From the NCBI RefSeq assembly GCF_007183175.1, contig NZ_AP019807.1, forward strand, positions 310,001 through 374,000: a stretch of DNA of 64,000 nucleotides, in the 5' to 3' direction. The stretch comes from Microbulbifer sp. GL-2 (GTDB taxonomy: Bacteria; Pseudomonadota; Gammaproteobacteria; Pseudomonadales; Cellvibrionaceae). The notes beneath the pieces were generated by a model that saw only the letters and a program-made list of their open reading frames with translations, did no database searches and was not told the origin of the DNA. Below, in pieces: positions 56,095 through 64,000 of the stretch; the stretch's first letter is position 1, and the number at the start of each line of letters is the position of its first letter. The position numbers and the translations under genes were made by a program.

Positions 56095-57632
56095 ATGCTC
56101 AAGAACTCTTCGGGATACTGCCTCTACTGTTATTGAGTGCGGGAATCGTTATTCTCTTGCTGCAGGTTTCATTTTGGCGAGGGCATGTTGGGGCACTACT
56201 GACTACCATCATCACTTTATTATTCGCCAGCGCCTCATGTTTCTGGGTCGGAGCCACCTTATCCACAGGGGCAAGTTCCATTCAGGTTACTGGCCTACTA
56301 CTGGTAGATCACACCGCACTATTTTTTGCATTGCTACTGCTTTTGACAGCAATTGCAGTGAGCATAATGGGGTACAGCTATCTTCGTCTGCGCTGCAATC
56401 CAAAGGGGAATTCCGGCAGTTATCCGGAAGAGTTTTATATCCTCTTGCTTTTGGCTATGCTCGGAGCCACTACTCTGGTCTTTGCCAGTCACTTTGCCAC
56501 TTTCTTCCTGGGGCTAGAACTGATTAGCCTGGCGTTATATCCCATGCTCGGCTTTGCCGTAACCGGTGATCTCTCTCCACAAAGGGAGCAGGTTCAATCA
56601 CTCGAATCAGCCATTAAATATTTACTCCTATCTGCCTTATCCACAGCGCTCGGGCTATTTGGTATTGCCTTGATTTACAGTGCAAGCGGATCCTTAAGTT
56701 TTTCTGGGATAGCTTCCCATATGGCTGAACTTTCACAAACATCCACCCTGTTTGCCACCGGGATTACGCTTCTTCTAATCTCAGTAGCTTTCAAGTTATC
56801 CCTGGTACCTTTTCATATTTGGACACCAGATGTTTACCAGGGCGCCCCAACCCCCACAACTGCCCTTATTGCTACTGTAGGTAAAGGTGCAGTTATTGGC
56901 TTCCTTCTCCGGTTTTTTAATACCCTGGACCTCTATGGAAGTCAGATACTGATTGATATGCTATCCATAGCGGCTGTGGCCAGTATGCTGGTCGGGAATT
57001 TATTAGCCTTAATGCAAACTAATATTAAAAGGCTTCTGGCATATTCCTCCATCAGTCATATCGGTTACCTGATAGTTGCCTTTATTATTGGCAAGAGTAC
57101 CTTTGGAACCGAGGCAGTAATCTATTACCTGGTAGCCTACATTATCACCACTCTGGGGGCTTTTGCTGTGGTGGGCTTGGTGGCAGATTCAGTAGAGGAA
57201 AAAATCCTCAAAGGAGAGTTTCCAGAAAATCCAGGTGAAAACTCAGAAGATCCCTACCAACGCGATTTTTACCGGGGATTACTATGGCGTTCCCCCTGGC
57301 TCGCCAGCTGTCTGGCAGCGATGCTCTTATCACTAGCCGGAATTCCACTGACCATAGGTTTTATCGGAAAATTCTATATTTTTACTGCCGGTGTAGAAGG
57401 TCAGATGTGGGTACTTCTGGCAGGTGTTGTAATTGGTAGTGCATTGGGGCTTTTCTACTATCTACGCCTACTACTGACCATGGTTCAGCGGGATAATGTA
57501 CTTTCTGACAAGTCCAATAGCAGTGTACAAATTGCCACCTCGGGAAATTTGTTGTTGATTATCCTGACTGCAGCATTGCTTGTATTTGGCATATTTCCCC
57601 AGATCTTGATCAACTGGATAAATGCACTATAA
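56091..57632 (+). CDS. nuoN: NADH-quinone oxidoreductase subunit N
   Basis: 513 residues, antiporter-like proton pump and last gene of the nuo operon. ALYPMLGF, PFHIWTPDVYQGAPTPTTALIATVGK and LLAYSSISHIGYL are conserved. A charged insert (EEKILKGEFPENPGENSEDPYQRDF) near residue 365 is somewhat longer than usual. Confidence 0.95.
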   Translation: MNAQELFGILPLLLLSAGIVILLLQVSFWRGHVGALLTTIITLLFASASCFWVGATLSTGASSIQVTGLLLVDHTALFFALLLLLTAIAVSIMGYSYLRLRCNPKGNSGSYPEEFYILLLLAMLGATTLVFASHFATFFLGLELISLALYPMLGFAVTGDLSPQREQVQSLESAIKYLLLSALSTALGLFGIALIYSASGSLSFSGIASHMAELSQTSTLFATGITLLLISVAFKLSLVPFHIWTPDVYQGAPTPTTALIATVGKGAVIGFLLRFFNTLDLYGSQILIDMLSIAAVASMLVGNLLALMQTNIKRLLAYSSISHIGYLIVAFIIGKSTFGTEAVIYYLVAYIITTLGAFAVVGLVADSVEEKILKGEFPENPGENSEDPYQRDFYRGLLWRSPWLASCLAAMLLSLAGIPLTIGFIGKFYIFTAGVEGQMWVLLAGVVIGSALGLFYYLRLLLTMVQRDNVLSDKSNSSVQIATSGNLLLIILTAALLVFGIFPQILINWINAL

Positions 57633-57716
57633 CGATACAGTAGGGTATGGCTGTAAAAGCGCAAAACCTGTTTTTCCTGCCCATTAAAAAGCCAACAGGT
57701 ACCGAAGGGCAAACCT

Positions 57717-58175
57717 ATGAAAACATTCAAACAGGCATTCGAAATTATCAAAGATGCTGAAAAATTTCACTTGGACATGGCAGAACTCTATGATGAGCTG
57801 CTGGATAAATCTGACGACTACCGAACGCAACTTTTATTGAAGCACATGCTTGAGCATGAGCAGCGCATGGCCAGAAATCTTGCTAATTATGGAGAAGTTG
57901 CACAGCAGAAAGTAATGCAGACATGGCTGCAATACACACATGAAGAAAGTGCAAAAGACTTTATTCGTCACTTGCCGTTGAGCAATCCGCCAAGCATTAA
58001 AGAAATTAATAATATGGGCCGTGAGGTAGACCGCTATTTCTCCAGTCTATATGAAGCGGTTTACGGAGCCATTGAGTCAATGGAAGTTAAGGAAATTTTC
58101 GAAGACTTGAAGCAGATTCAGGACAAAGAGCGTATCACTCTTTCAATGGCCACCAATTCCCTCTGGGATATGTAA
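57717..58175 (+). CDS. Helical protein, ferritin-like fold suspected
   Basis: 152 residues, almost all helical with regularly spaced Glu and His (DAEKFHLDMAELYDELL, then KHMLEHEQRMARNLANY and MEVKEIFEDLKQIQDKERI). This recalls four-helix ferritin-like proteins, but the metal ligand pattern is not complete enough to be sure. It lies 84 bases after nuoN, so it could be cotranscribed with it. Confidence 0.6.
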   Translation: MKTFKQAFEIIKDAEKFHLDMAELYDELLDKSDDYRTQLLLKHMLEHEQRMARNLANYGEVAQQKVMQTWLQYTHEESAKDFIRHLPLSNPPSIKEINNMGREVDRYFSSLYEAVYGAIESMEVKEIFEDLKQIQDKERITLSMATNSLWDM

Positions 58176-58184
58176 TATTCCATA

Positions 58185-58214
58185 AGGAAGCCCACAGTCC
58201 TCGGTGAGCTTCTT
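58185..58214 (+). terminator. Terminator after the helical protein gene
   Basis: Imperfect hairpin GGAAGCCCAC / GGTGAGCTTC followed by TTT, just after the stop at 58175. Confidence 0.5.
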
Positions 58215-58232
58215 TACCTTCGCAGGCGGTCC

Positions 58233-58274
58233 AAGTATCAGGCTCATTCAGTAAACTGACTGAGCCTGATACTT
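58233..58274. terminator. Long hairpin between convergent genes
   Basis: A 14-base-pair perfect stem AAGTATCAGGCTCA / TGAGCCTGATACTT with a smaller CAGT/ACTG pairing inside, between the + strand gene ending at 58175 and the - strand receptor ending at 58304. Likely a bidirectional terminator. Confidence 0.7.
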
Positions 58275-58303
58275 ACATAGGTTATGAAACCAAACCCAAG
58301 TCC

Positions 58304-60829
58304 CTAGAAGTCATACTGTGCACGTACATAGTAAAGCGCACCATTGAACCCCATGGGTGCCGTTTCTGGATACTGCGCACCAGCAACGCCTGAGTGTGGA
58401 TTCTTATCCGGATAGTTGTTGAACAGATTCTCAGCACCCGCTATCAGAGACAAGGACTCAGTAAAGTCATATGCCCCTTCAATATCGACCGTCCACTCAT
58501 CTCCGGCATCAACGGGTAAGCTGTAATCGTCCAGATGAGCTTCCCAATAGCTACCGTAGTAGTTGAGGCGAACCAGTCCACGCCAACCATCACCAACATG
58601 GTTAATCGTGGCATTACCACGAACATTTGGCAGTCCATCCTCCAGCTGTCTGAGACGCATATCATCCATGGTTTCTGGACTAAAGTCCGTCACCTCCGTA
58701 TCTGTCCAGTTTGCGGCGAAACTCAAGTCCGTAGCATCACCTAATGGATAAGTAGCCACAAGATCAATGCCTTTGGTCTTAGTATCAAAGTCATTCGTAT
58801 AAAAACGGAAGTACTGGAGCGAGTCCGCACCACTAATCCCATCTGCCACCAATTGAGCACGCTCGGTGTCACTTAGCTCCTGATTAGCGGACTGGGTAAT
58901 ACGGTCAGTTACGGCGATCAGGAAATAATCCAGGGTAATTTCCCAATCGCCAGCCGAAACAATAGCCCCCAAAGTGAAGCTCTCAGATTCTTCCGGTTGC
59001 AGTTGTTTACCCCCCTTCAGCTCAGCAATGGGATTGGTTGGAGGAATAGTCCCGCGGTTCGCCAATTGTCCATCGGTGAATGCCGTCGTGACATTACTGA
59101 TATTTGACTGGCCAGGTGTAGGTGCACGGAAACCAGTACTGATTGTGGAGCGCAGAGCCAACATCTCATTAACTTCATAGTGGCCAGACAGCTTAAAGTT
59201 TGAGGTATCACCAAAATCGGAAAAGTCTTCCCAGCGTAGAGCAGCGCCCAAACGTAGACTTTCTGTGGCCTCCAGTTCGAAATCGGTATAGAGCGCGATA
59301 TTATCGCGATCAAATGTGCCGACAACTTTTGGTCCAAAACCGGAAAAACCATTGGAACCAATAAGGAAACCCTGCTCAGTCAAAGGTCCGACTGTCCAGG
59401 AAGCCTCATCGCCCATATTGACTTCAAATTCCTCCTCACGCCATTCGAAGCCACCGGCCATATACAATGTCTTGCCAGCGAATTCAGTCGCCTTGGTCAG
59501 GTCGATATTGAAGTTTGTTTCCGTTTGCGCATAACCACCGGGGCTGAATTTGGTAGGTGTATCCGGCCCCATAGTGGCATTCACAGTATTGTAGATATTG
59601 AAATCTACCTTATTATGCCCCCTGCTGGCACTGACATCATAACCAATACCATTGGCAAGCTCGCCGCGCAGGCCAAAAACCATGGAGTAATCTTCCAGAT
59701 CACCGCCAAAGCGCGGGGTAAATCCTCCGGGGAACATTTCTGTAAAGGAGAAACACTCATCGCTATCGTGAGCTTCTGAAACTGAGTAACCTTCACAGCT
59801 GTCAATTCCATTGCTCGGATCGAGATCGCCGATTAAAGGGACTAGCACCTTATCAAGCTCACCATCTCCATCCCTATCCTCATTCAGCTGTATTTCTTTA
59901 GCAAAAACACCCTCCCGAGTTTCCGGATTACGGTAATAAAAACCCCCATCAGTTGAACGACTCGCATAGTTGCCAAAGGCATACAACTCGGCGGTTTCAC
60001 TTAACTCGATAGCACTATTAACAAAAAACTTAGTATCATCATTAACTTCTGGCTGGCCCCAGATTTGCGCGGGGTTAGCAACAAAGGTGTTGCCATCATC
60101 AATCAGCTGCGCTGCATCATCACGCTGAACACTACGGCTGGTGGAGTCCTGCTCACGATACTCCATACTGAAATTCACAAATCCGGAGTCCGTCAACGGC
60201 AAACCGAAGTTAGCGGAAACCATGCTCTGATCACCATCCCCCTCAGCGGTAGTCGCATGCTTTACCTCCACCGAGCCACCCTCGGCAGCATCCTTCAACT
60301 GAAAGTTAATCACACCGGCTATGGCATCCGATCCGTACTGCGCGGCTGCACCATCCCTCAATACTTCCACCTGCTTCAGGGCAATCGCTGGAATTGCAGA
60401 AATATCTGGCCCTTGAGCACCATCGGAAACACCACTGCCGAGAAAAGAAATTACAGAGGCGCGGTGACGGCGCTTGCCATTGACCAGCACCAGGGTGCTA
60501 TCAGGCGGCAGTCCACGCAGGTTTGCCGGCCGTACAATGGATGCAGCATCGGAGATCGGCTTGGCATTCACATTGTAGGAAGGCACAACATTGCGCAACA
60601 GGTTATTGAGATCGCCATCTCCCTGATTCACAAACTCATCGCCAGTTACAATATCTATCGGAGCAGATGAGTCTGTAGCCGAGCGGCCTTCAACTCGGGT
60701 ACCAATTGTGATCACTTCTTCAAGAAGTGCATCCTCAGCGGTAACGGGGCTGGATACCGCGGCAATCGCCATCGCCAAAAGCGATGGCGCACCAAAGGAC
60801 GCCAGCCAGCGTCTCTTGTTTTCTTTCAT
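58304..60829 (-). CDS. TonB-dependent outer-membrane receptor
   Basis: 841 residues. Signal peptide to about residue 31 (SSPVTA), then a TonB box-like EEVITIGTR. A plug domain follows (LNNLLRNVVPSYNV, NLRGLPPDSTLVLVNGKRRH, VEVLRDGAAAQYGSDAIAGVINF), then a 22-strand beta barrel ending in YYVRAQYDF with terminal Phe. The substrate is not predictable, and no exbB/exbD or enzyme partner is adjacent. The family resembles large receptors of marine gammaproteobacteria. Confidence 0.93.
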   Translation of the reverse strand: MKENKRRWLASFGAPSLLAMAIAAVSSPVTAEDALLEEVITIGTRVEGRSATDSSAPIDIVTGDEFVNQGDGDLNNLLRNVVPSYNVNAKPISDAASIVRPANLRGLPPDSTLVLVNGKRRHRASVISFLGSGVSDGAQGPDISAIPAIALKQVEVLRDGAAAQYGSDAIAGVINFQLKDAAEGGSVEVKHATTAEGDGDQSMVSANFGLPLTDSGFVNFSMEYREQDSTSRSVQRDDAAQLIDDGNTFVANPAQIWGQPEVNDDTKFFVNSAIELSETAELYAFGNYASRSTDGGFYYRNPETREGVFAKEIQLNEDRDGDGELDKVLVPLIGDLDPSNGIDSCEGYSVSEAHDSDECFSFTEMFPGGFTPRFGGDLEDYSMVFGLRGELANGIGYDVSASRGHNKVDFNIYNTVNATMGPDTPTKFSPGGYAQTETNFNIDLTKATEFAGKTLYMAGGFEWREEEFEVNMGDEASWTVGPLTEQGFLIGSNGFSGFGPKVVGTFDRDNIALYTDFELEATESLRLGAALRWEDFSDFGDTSNFKLSGHYEVNEMLALRSTISTGFRAPTPGQSNISNVTTAFTDGQLANRGTIPPTNPIAELKGGKQLQPEESESFTLGAIVSAGDWEITLDYFLIAVTDRITQSANQELSDTERAQLVADGISGADSLQYFRFYTNDFDTKTKGIDLVATYPLGDATDLSFAANWTDTEVTDFSPETMDDMRLRQLEDGLPNVRGNATINHVGDGWRGLVRLNYYGSYWEAHLDDYSLPVDAGDEWTVDIEGAYDFTESLSLIAGAENLFNNYPDKNPHSGVAGAQYPETAPMGFNGALYYVRAQYDF

Positions 60830-61362
60830 GAAATTACCCTGTTAATTATCTGTTTTATCTTCCAGGCCACATCAACAAATTAAACTGAAACCATTTAATA
60901 TTGATAGCGGTAAAACACTAACCAAAAAAATTACACTTTAAGCTGAAACCATAAACCACGGATAACATACTGAAGCAGTTCACCTACCGGCCGAAGATTA
61001 TCATCATCAATAATCACTGCAAGAAACGTGACACAAGTAGAAAGTGCCAGTAAAAATGGAAAATTAAAACACCTAAATAACAGATATTTACAATTTGAAT
61101 CGTGTCTTATTGTTCGATTGCGACTTTTATGACAGCTATAGCTTTTAATAGGTTTTTATTCGATTTCACACTTCAATAAGTCCAGCTATTCATTCAAGAA
61201 AGACTGCCATCCTTGTATAGACCAAATTTCAGAAATGCTCGGCCCGCATTTTCTTGAAATTTGAAGGGTCATCCTAAACATGAAGAATTAGCAATAAATT
61301 TTCAGTAAGCCTTTTATACCCACCCAGCCCCCGGATAGATGGGTACAGACGTGAGATTGCCG
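60830..61362. other. Intergenic region upstream of the receptor
   Basis: About 530 AT-rich bases without a gene on either strand. The part near 60830-60950 should hold the receptor promoter, but no operator such as a Fur box is convincing. Nothing else recognised. Confidence 0.5.
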
Positions 61363-62061
61363 CTAGGATGTCGATAGCGCAAACTCAACCGCCTTATCCG
61401 CGTGAATTCGAGTAGTGTCGAGAAGGGGGATCTGTGTATCGTCCTGGGAGACCAGCAGACCAATTTCCGTACAGCCCAGAATAACGGCCTCTGCCCCCAT
61501 ATCCGAAAGCGATTGAATAATCCGTAAATATTCTTCCTTAGAGCTTTTCAGCAATTCCCCTTTGCACAACTCATCAAAAATTATCGAATGAATTTTTTTT
61601 CGGTCTTCCGCTTCAGGAACAATAACAGTCACTCCATAGTTATTTTGAATCCTCTGCCGATAAAAATCCTGTTCCATAGTAAAAGCGGTGCCTAACAGAC
61701 CCGCTTTCCTTACTCCCCTCTGCACTAAAACTTCGGCGGTAGCATCGGCAATATGCAGCAGTGGGATGTCGATCGATAGTTCGACCTGGGAGGCCACCTT
61801 ATGCATCGTATTGGTACAAATCAGTATGCAATCTGCTCCAGCTGTTTGAACCCCCTGCGCCGCACTAGCCAGTAACTGGCCTGACTCTTCCCACTCTCCG
61901 GCACCTTGCAGTTTTTCAATCTTCGCAAAATCAACACTGTATAAAATAATTTCAGCAGAGTGTAACCCACCTAGTTTTCGATTAACGCCCTCGTTAATCA
62001 ACTGATAATATGTCTGGGTACTCTCCCAGCTCATACCACCTAACAATCCTATTTTCTTCAC
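61363..62061 (-). CDS. Aspartate/glutamate racemase family protein
   Basis: 232 residues. The two catalytic Cys regions are present: CTNTMH with C82 and LGCTEIGLL with C197, plus the N-terminal GLLGGMSWESTQTYYQ. It belongs to the YgeA/RacX type of amino-acid racemases, cofactor independent and cytoplasmic. The preferred amino acid is not clear from the sequence. Confidence 0.9.
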   Translation of the reverse strand: MKKIGLLGGMSWESTQTYYQLINEGVNRKLGGLHSAEIILYSVDFAKIEKLQGAGEWEESGQLLASAAQGVQTAGADCILICTNTMHKVASQVELSIDIPLLHIADATAEVLVQRGVRKAGLLGTAFTMEQDFYRQRIQNNYGVTVIVPEAEDRKKIHSIIFDELCKGELLKSSKEEYLRIIQSLSDMGAEAVILGCTEIGLLVSQDDTQIPLLDTTRIHADKAVEFALSTS

Positions 62062-62157
62062 AAAAAAACCTTAAATGTAACTGGAGATATTTACTTTATT
62101 TAGGGCCTACATAATTAACCACCAACAATGCCGCCACCTGAAACAGGAGTTGGTCTA

Positions 62158-62988
62158 TTAGGAGTGCTTGGATACATCGAATGACATGCAGGAAGCTATA
62201 AGGTTTCGTTTACTGAAATTATACCCCGATAGAATCCCCATTAAGCCTTCCCTACCGAGAAGCTTCCGAGTAATTTCTTTAAGAGGAAGCCCCTGTCGAC
62301 TCAACTCTTGAGCTGCACTCGATAATTGCAACAAGTAGTCATATTTATCTTGCAACCGCTTCTTTCCATTTTCAACCAACCCTCGGTGCGGGCACAATAT
62401 CAAATCAAAGTCATACTCCAGTACCTTGCGAATACTCTGCATCAATACTGGAATACTTTCATCTTTTCGCAGCAGTTTAAGGTGGCTGGCAACATAGAGA
62501 TCGGCGGTAAATATCCAACCACGATCCTGCATCAGGTAGCAGGTCATGTCCTTGGCATGTCCTGGCGCCGGAATAGGAATGACTTGTTCACCAGCGATAC
62601 GCAGATCCTGAGGTAACTCGGCAGCCTCAGCCAGTCCCGCAGCACCCCATATTAGCCTTTGCATCGGTGGGATACGAAAGCCACGCTTCAGTATTTCAAT
62701 AGTGGCTTTTGGCGCTCGTGGCTGTATACCAGTAAGCTTGTAGATAGCGCCAGCATTACCACTGTGGTCTTCATGGTGATGTGTTATCAACAACTGTTTG
62801 AATGGTTTGTTCTTTACAAACCATTTGACATATTTCCACTGATTGCTTGGGCCAGCATCAACAATAGTGTCTTTCAGGCGATAGACAATAAAAGTGGTAT
62901 TAATTCCAAAGTCAAACCTGCCAACCCTTTGGGCATCCAGGTCTTTGTAGTCAAAAGAATCAATAACCGACACACGACCCTCCGACAA
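62158..62988 (-). CDS. Metallo-beta-lactamase-fold hydrolase
   Basis: 276 residues. The metal-binding motif THHHEDHSGN (H70, H72, D74, H75) is intact, with further likely ligands in IPAPGHAKDMTC and CPHRGLVENG. The C-terminal part (from about 200) is helical. The substrate is unknown; related proteins are general hydrolases of the glyoxalase II group. It has a 96-base gap to the racemase gene. Confidence 0.9.
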   Translation of the reverse strand: MSEGRVSVIDSFDYKDLDAQRVGRFDFGINTTFIVYRLKDTIVDAGPSNQWKYVKWFVKNKPFKQLLITHHHEDHSGNAGAIYKLTGIQPRAPKATIEILKRGFRIPPMQRLIWGAAGLAEAAELPQDLRIAGEQVIPIPAPGHAKDMTCYLMQDRGWIFTADLYVASHLKLLRKDESIPVLMQSIRKVLEYDFDLILCPHRGLVENGKKRLQDKYDYLLQLSSAAQELSRQGLPLKEITRKLLGREGLMGILSGYNFSKRNLIASCMSFDVSKHS

Positions 62989-63157
62989 CGAAAAGCAGCT
63001 ATAGAGGCCTCACCCAAGAAAAGGCAAATTGCGCCATTTAATTGGTTGCCCGTTTGGGATCCTTAAAAGAATTGATAACATCTCAGGGTACCTCCCAGGA
63101 ACCTTCCAACATCAAACCACACTCTAGGGTTCCGCCTCCTCGCATGCGGGAAGCCCG

Positions 63158-63670
63158 CTACTCAGTCAACTCCAGACGAAGCTTCAGTCCGAGTTTGGAT
63201 GTGGTTCCACTGGTAACCCAGGCGATCTTTCCATCACTCCCAACAATAACCATAGTCGGTGTAACCCTCACCCCCCAAAGCGCACTGGTTGCGCCCCCAG
63301 GATCATTAATGGTGGGAAACTTCAGGTTGTAGCGCTGCATATACTCTTCCACAACCTCCTCCGACCCCGACTGCATGGCAACACCAATAACCTGGTGCTC
63401 ACGGGCCAATTCGGAAATTTTCGGGGAAACGATGCGACAGTAGGGACACCAGGATGCCCAGAAATAGATAAGTACCGGCCCCTGGGCTGTCATCTGCTGT
63501 AAATCCAGAAGGTTACCGTGGAGTGTCCGACCTTTTAGGGGCGGCGCTTGCTCTTTGGGTATATCCCGCTGCTGATAATAAGCGACAGCTGTTGTCACCA
63601 GAATCGCCAGCAAGATAAAAATTGAAAACTTTCCCGCCAGCCGAAACCAATGATTTCGCACCTCGGTCAC
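63158..63670 (-). CDS. TlpA-like thioredoxin-fold protein, membrane-anchored
   Basis: 170 residues. A hydrophobic segment at residues 14-31 anchors it, and the periplasmic thioredoxin domain has the redox centre WASWCPYCRIVSP (C75, C78) and a cis-Pro region VRVTPTMVIVG. It is likely a periplasmic disulphide reductase such as DsbE/TlpA types. It is eight bases downstream of the next redoxin gene, so the two form an operon. Confidence 0.88.
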   Translation of the reverse strand: MTEVRNHWFRLAGKFSIFILLAILVTTAVAYYQQRDIPKEQAPPLKGRTLHGNLLDLQQMTAQGPVLIYFWASWCPYCRIVSPKISELAREHQVIGVAMQSGSEEVVEEYMQRYNLKFPTINDPGGATSALWGVRVTPTMVIVGSDGKIAWVTSGTTSKLGLKLRLELTE

Positions 63671-63677
63671 TCCTTCT

Positions 63678-64000
63678 TTAATACTTCACACTGCAACCAT
63701 AGGCCCTGGATGATGCACGCGAGATAGCTTCACCTTTCAGGGATGCATCTAAGGCAGCAGAGACATAGTTGTGGGAGCTGGCAATCACTGCCGGGCTGGC
63801 TGAGTCGTTATCATCAATTGCTCCTGCGTAGACTACTGTCCCCTGTGGATTAATAACAAACATATGTGGTGTTGTCTTTGCGCCATACGCACGGCCCATA
63901 TCGCCACCAGTGTCGAGCAGGAAAGGCCTACTGGCGTTTAAATTGTGGGATTTGGCTACTTTGAGCGCTCTGTCCGGCGCGAGATATCCCTGCTTGCCTT
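63678..64000 (-). CDS. Redoxin (AhpC/TSA-like) protein, 3' part
   Basis: The frame is open through the window edge, so only the C-terminal 107 residues are seen: NASRPFLLDTGGDMGRAYGAKTTPHMFVINPQG, then YAGAIDDNDSASP and a terminal SRAYGCSVKY. This matches thioredoxin-like redoxins of the AhpC/TSA type with the conserved end. The active-site half lies outside the window. The smaller ORF starting at 63899 is only an internal Met. Confidence 0.85.
   Translation of the reverse strand, partial: GKQGYLAPDRALKVAKSHNLNASRPFLLDTGGDMGRAYGAKTTPHMFVINPQGTVVYAGAIDDNDSASPAVIASSHNYVSAALDASLKGEAISRASSRAYGCSVKY

Noticed and set aside
60065..60670. 201-residue + strand ORF under the TonB receptor
   Set aside because: A mirror of the receptor frame with no ribosome binding site or family signal.
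1..64000. tRNA or rRNA genes
   Set aside because: No cloverleaf with TTCGANNC-type T loop or rRNA sequence noticed by eye; a tRNAscan run would be needed to exclude them formally.

Overview
The window reads as chromosomal DNA of a gammaproteobacterium, probably a marine one. The evidence is the fused nuoCD gene, the 13-subunit nuo operon order, a gammaproteobacterial-type valS and a large TonB-dependent receptor. A Cellvibrionales/Microbulbifer-like host is a guess from overall gene style, not a database result. It has three parts: the 3' end of valS (1-2164), a roughly 39 kb accessory array (about 2.5-42.0 kb), and a conventional chromosomal block (42.4-64 kb) with nuoA-N, a small alpha-helical protein gene, a TonB-dependent receptor, an Asp/Glu racemase, an MBL-fold hydrolase and two thioredoxin-fold genes.

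The accessory array is an integron gene-cassette array. Short, mostly unrelated, AT-richer genes lie on the + strand, each followed by an attC-like recombination site (left end TAACAA, right end GCGTTA/ACGTTA/GCATTAG). No integrase gene or attI is visible, so within this window it is a cluster of attC sites without integrase. Cassette products include trypco2-like, HEPN-like, an AAA-ATPase/DUF4435 fusion that resembles a PARIS or OLD-type defence protein, DUF4279 (two), SIMPL/DUF541 (two copies), SpoU-type methyltransferase, DUF4262, SF0329, GNAT, cold-shock protein, VF530/DUF2132, DUF1963, SAM methyltransferase, DUF4124, DMT/DUF606 transporter (one intact, one frameshifted), DUF5062, GrpB and several unknown membrane or secreted proteins.

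The striking feature is that most attC sites are split by a member of a repeated 0.45-0.72 kb family, 22 copies, all on the - strand. On that strand each copy has the layout of a group II intron. It starts GTACGCCCAGC, has a GGGTGAAAGTCCC element near the 5' end, then the CAGAAGTCAGC and GCATAGTAG stretch usual near the start of intron-encoded proteins. It ends in a domain-V-like hairpin with a two-base CG bulge, a domain-VI-like hairpin with an A seven bases from the 3' end, and CGAT. No reverse transcriptase ORF remains in any copy. Each insertion sits exactly between TAA and CAAG of an attC site, so removing the copy restores TAACAAG. Many cassette genes use that TAA as their stop codon.

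The array is further modified by an IS3-family element (1255 bp) present three times, one nested inside another and all inside intron copies. Cassette-plus-intron segments are duplicated, several cassette ORFs are broken, and a host-like YdgA gene lies within it. The right edge is a rearranged, diverged remnant of a second valS 3' end fused to the last attC. This suggests that the island arrived together with the current valS and replaced the resident allele.
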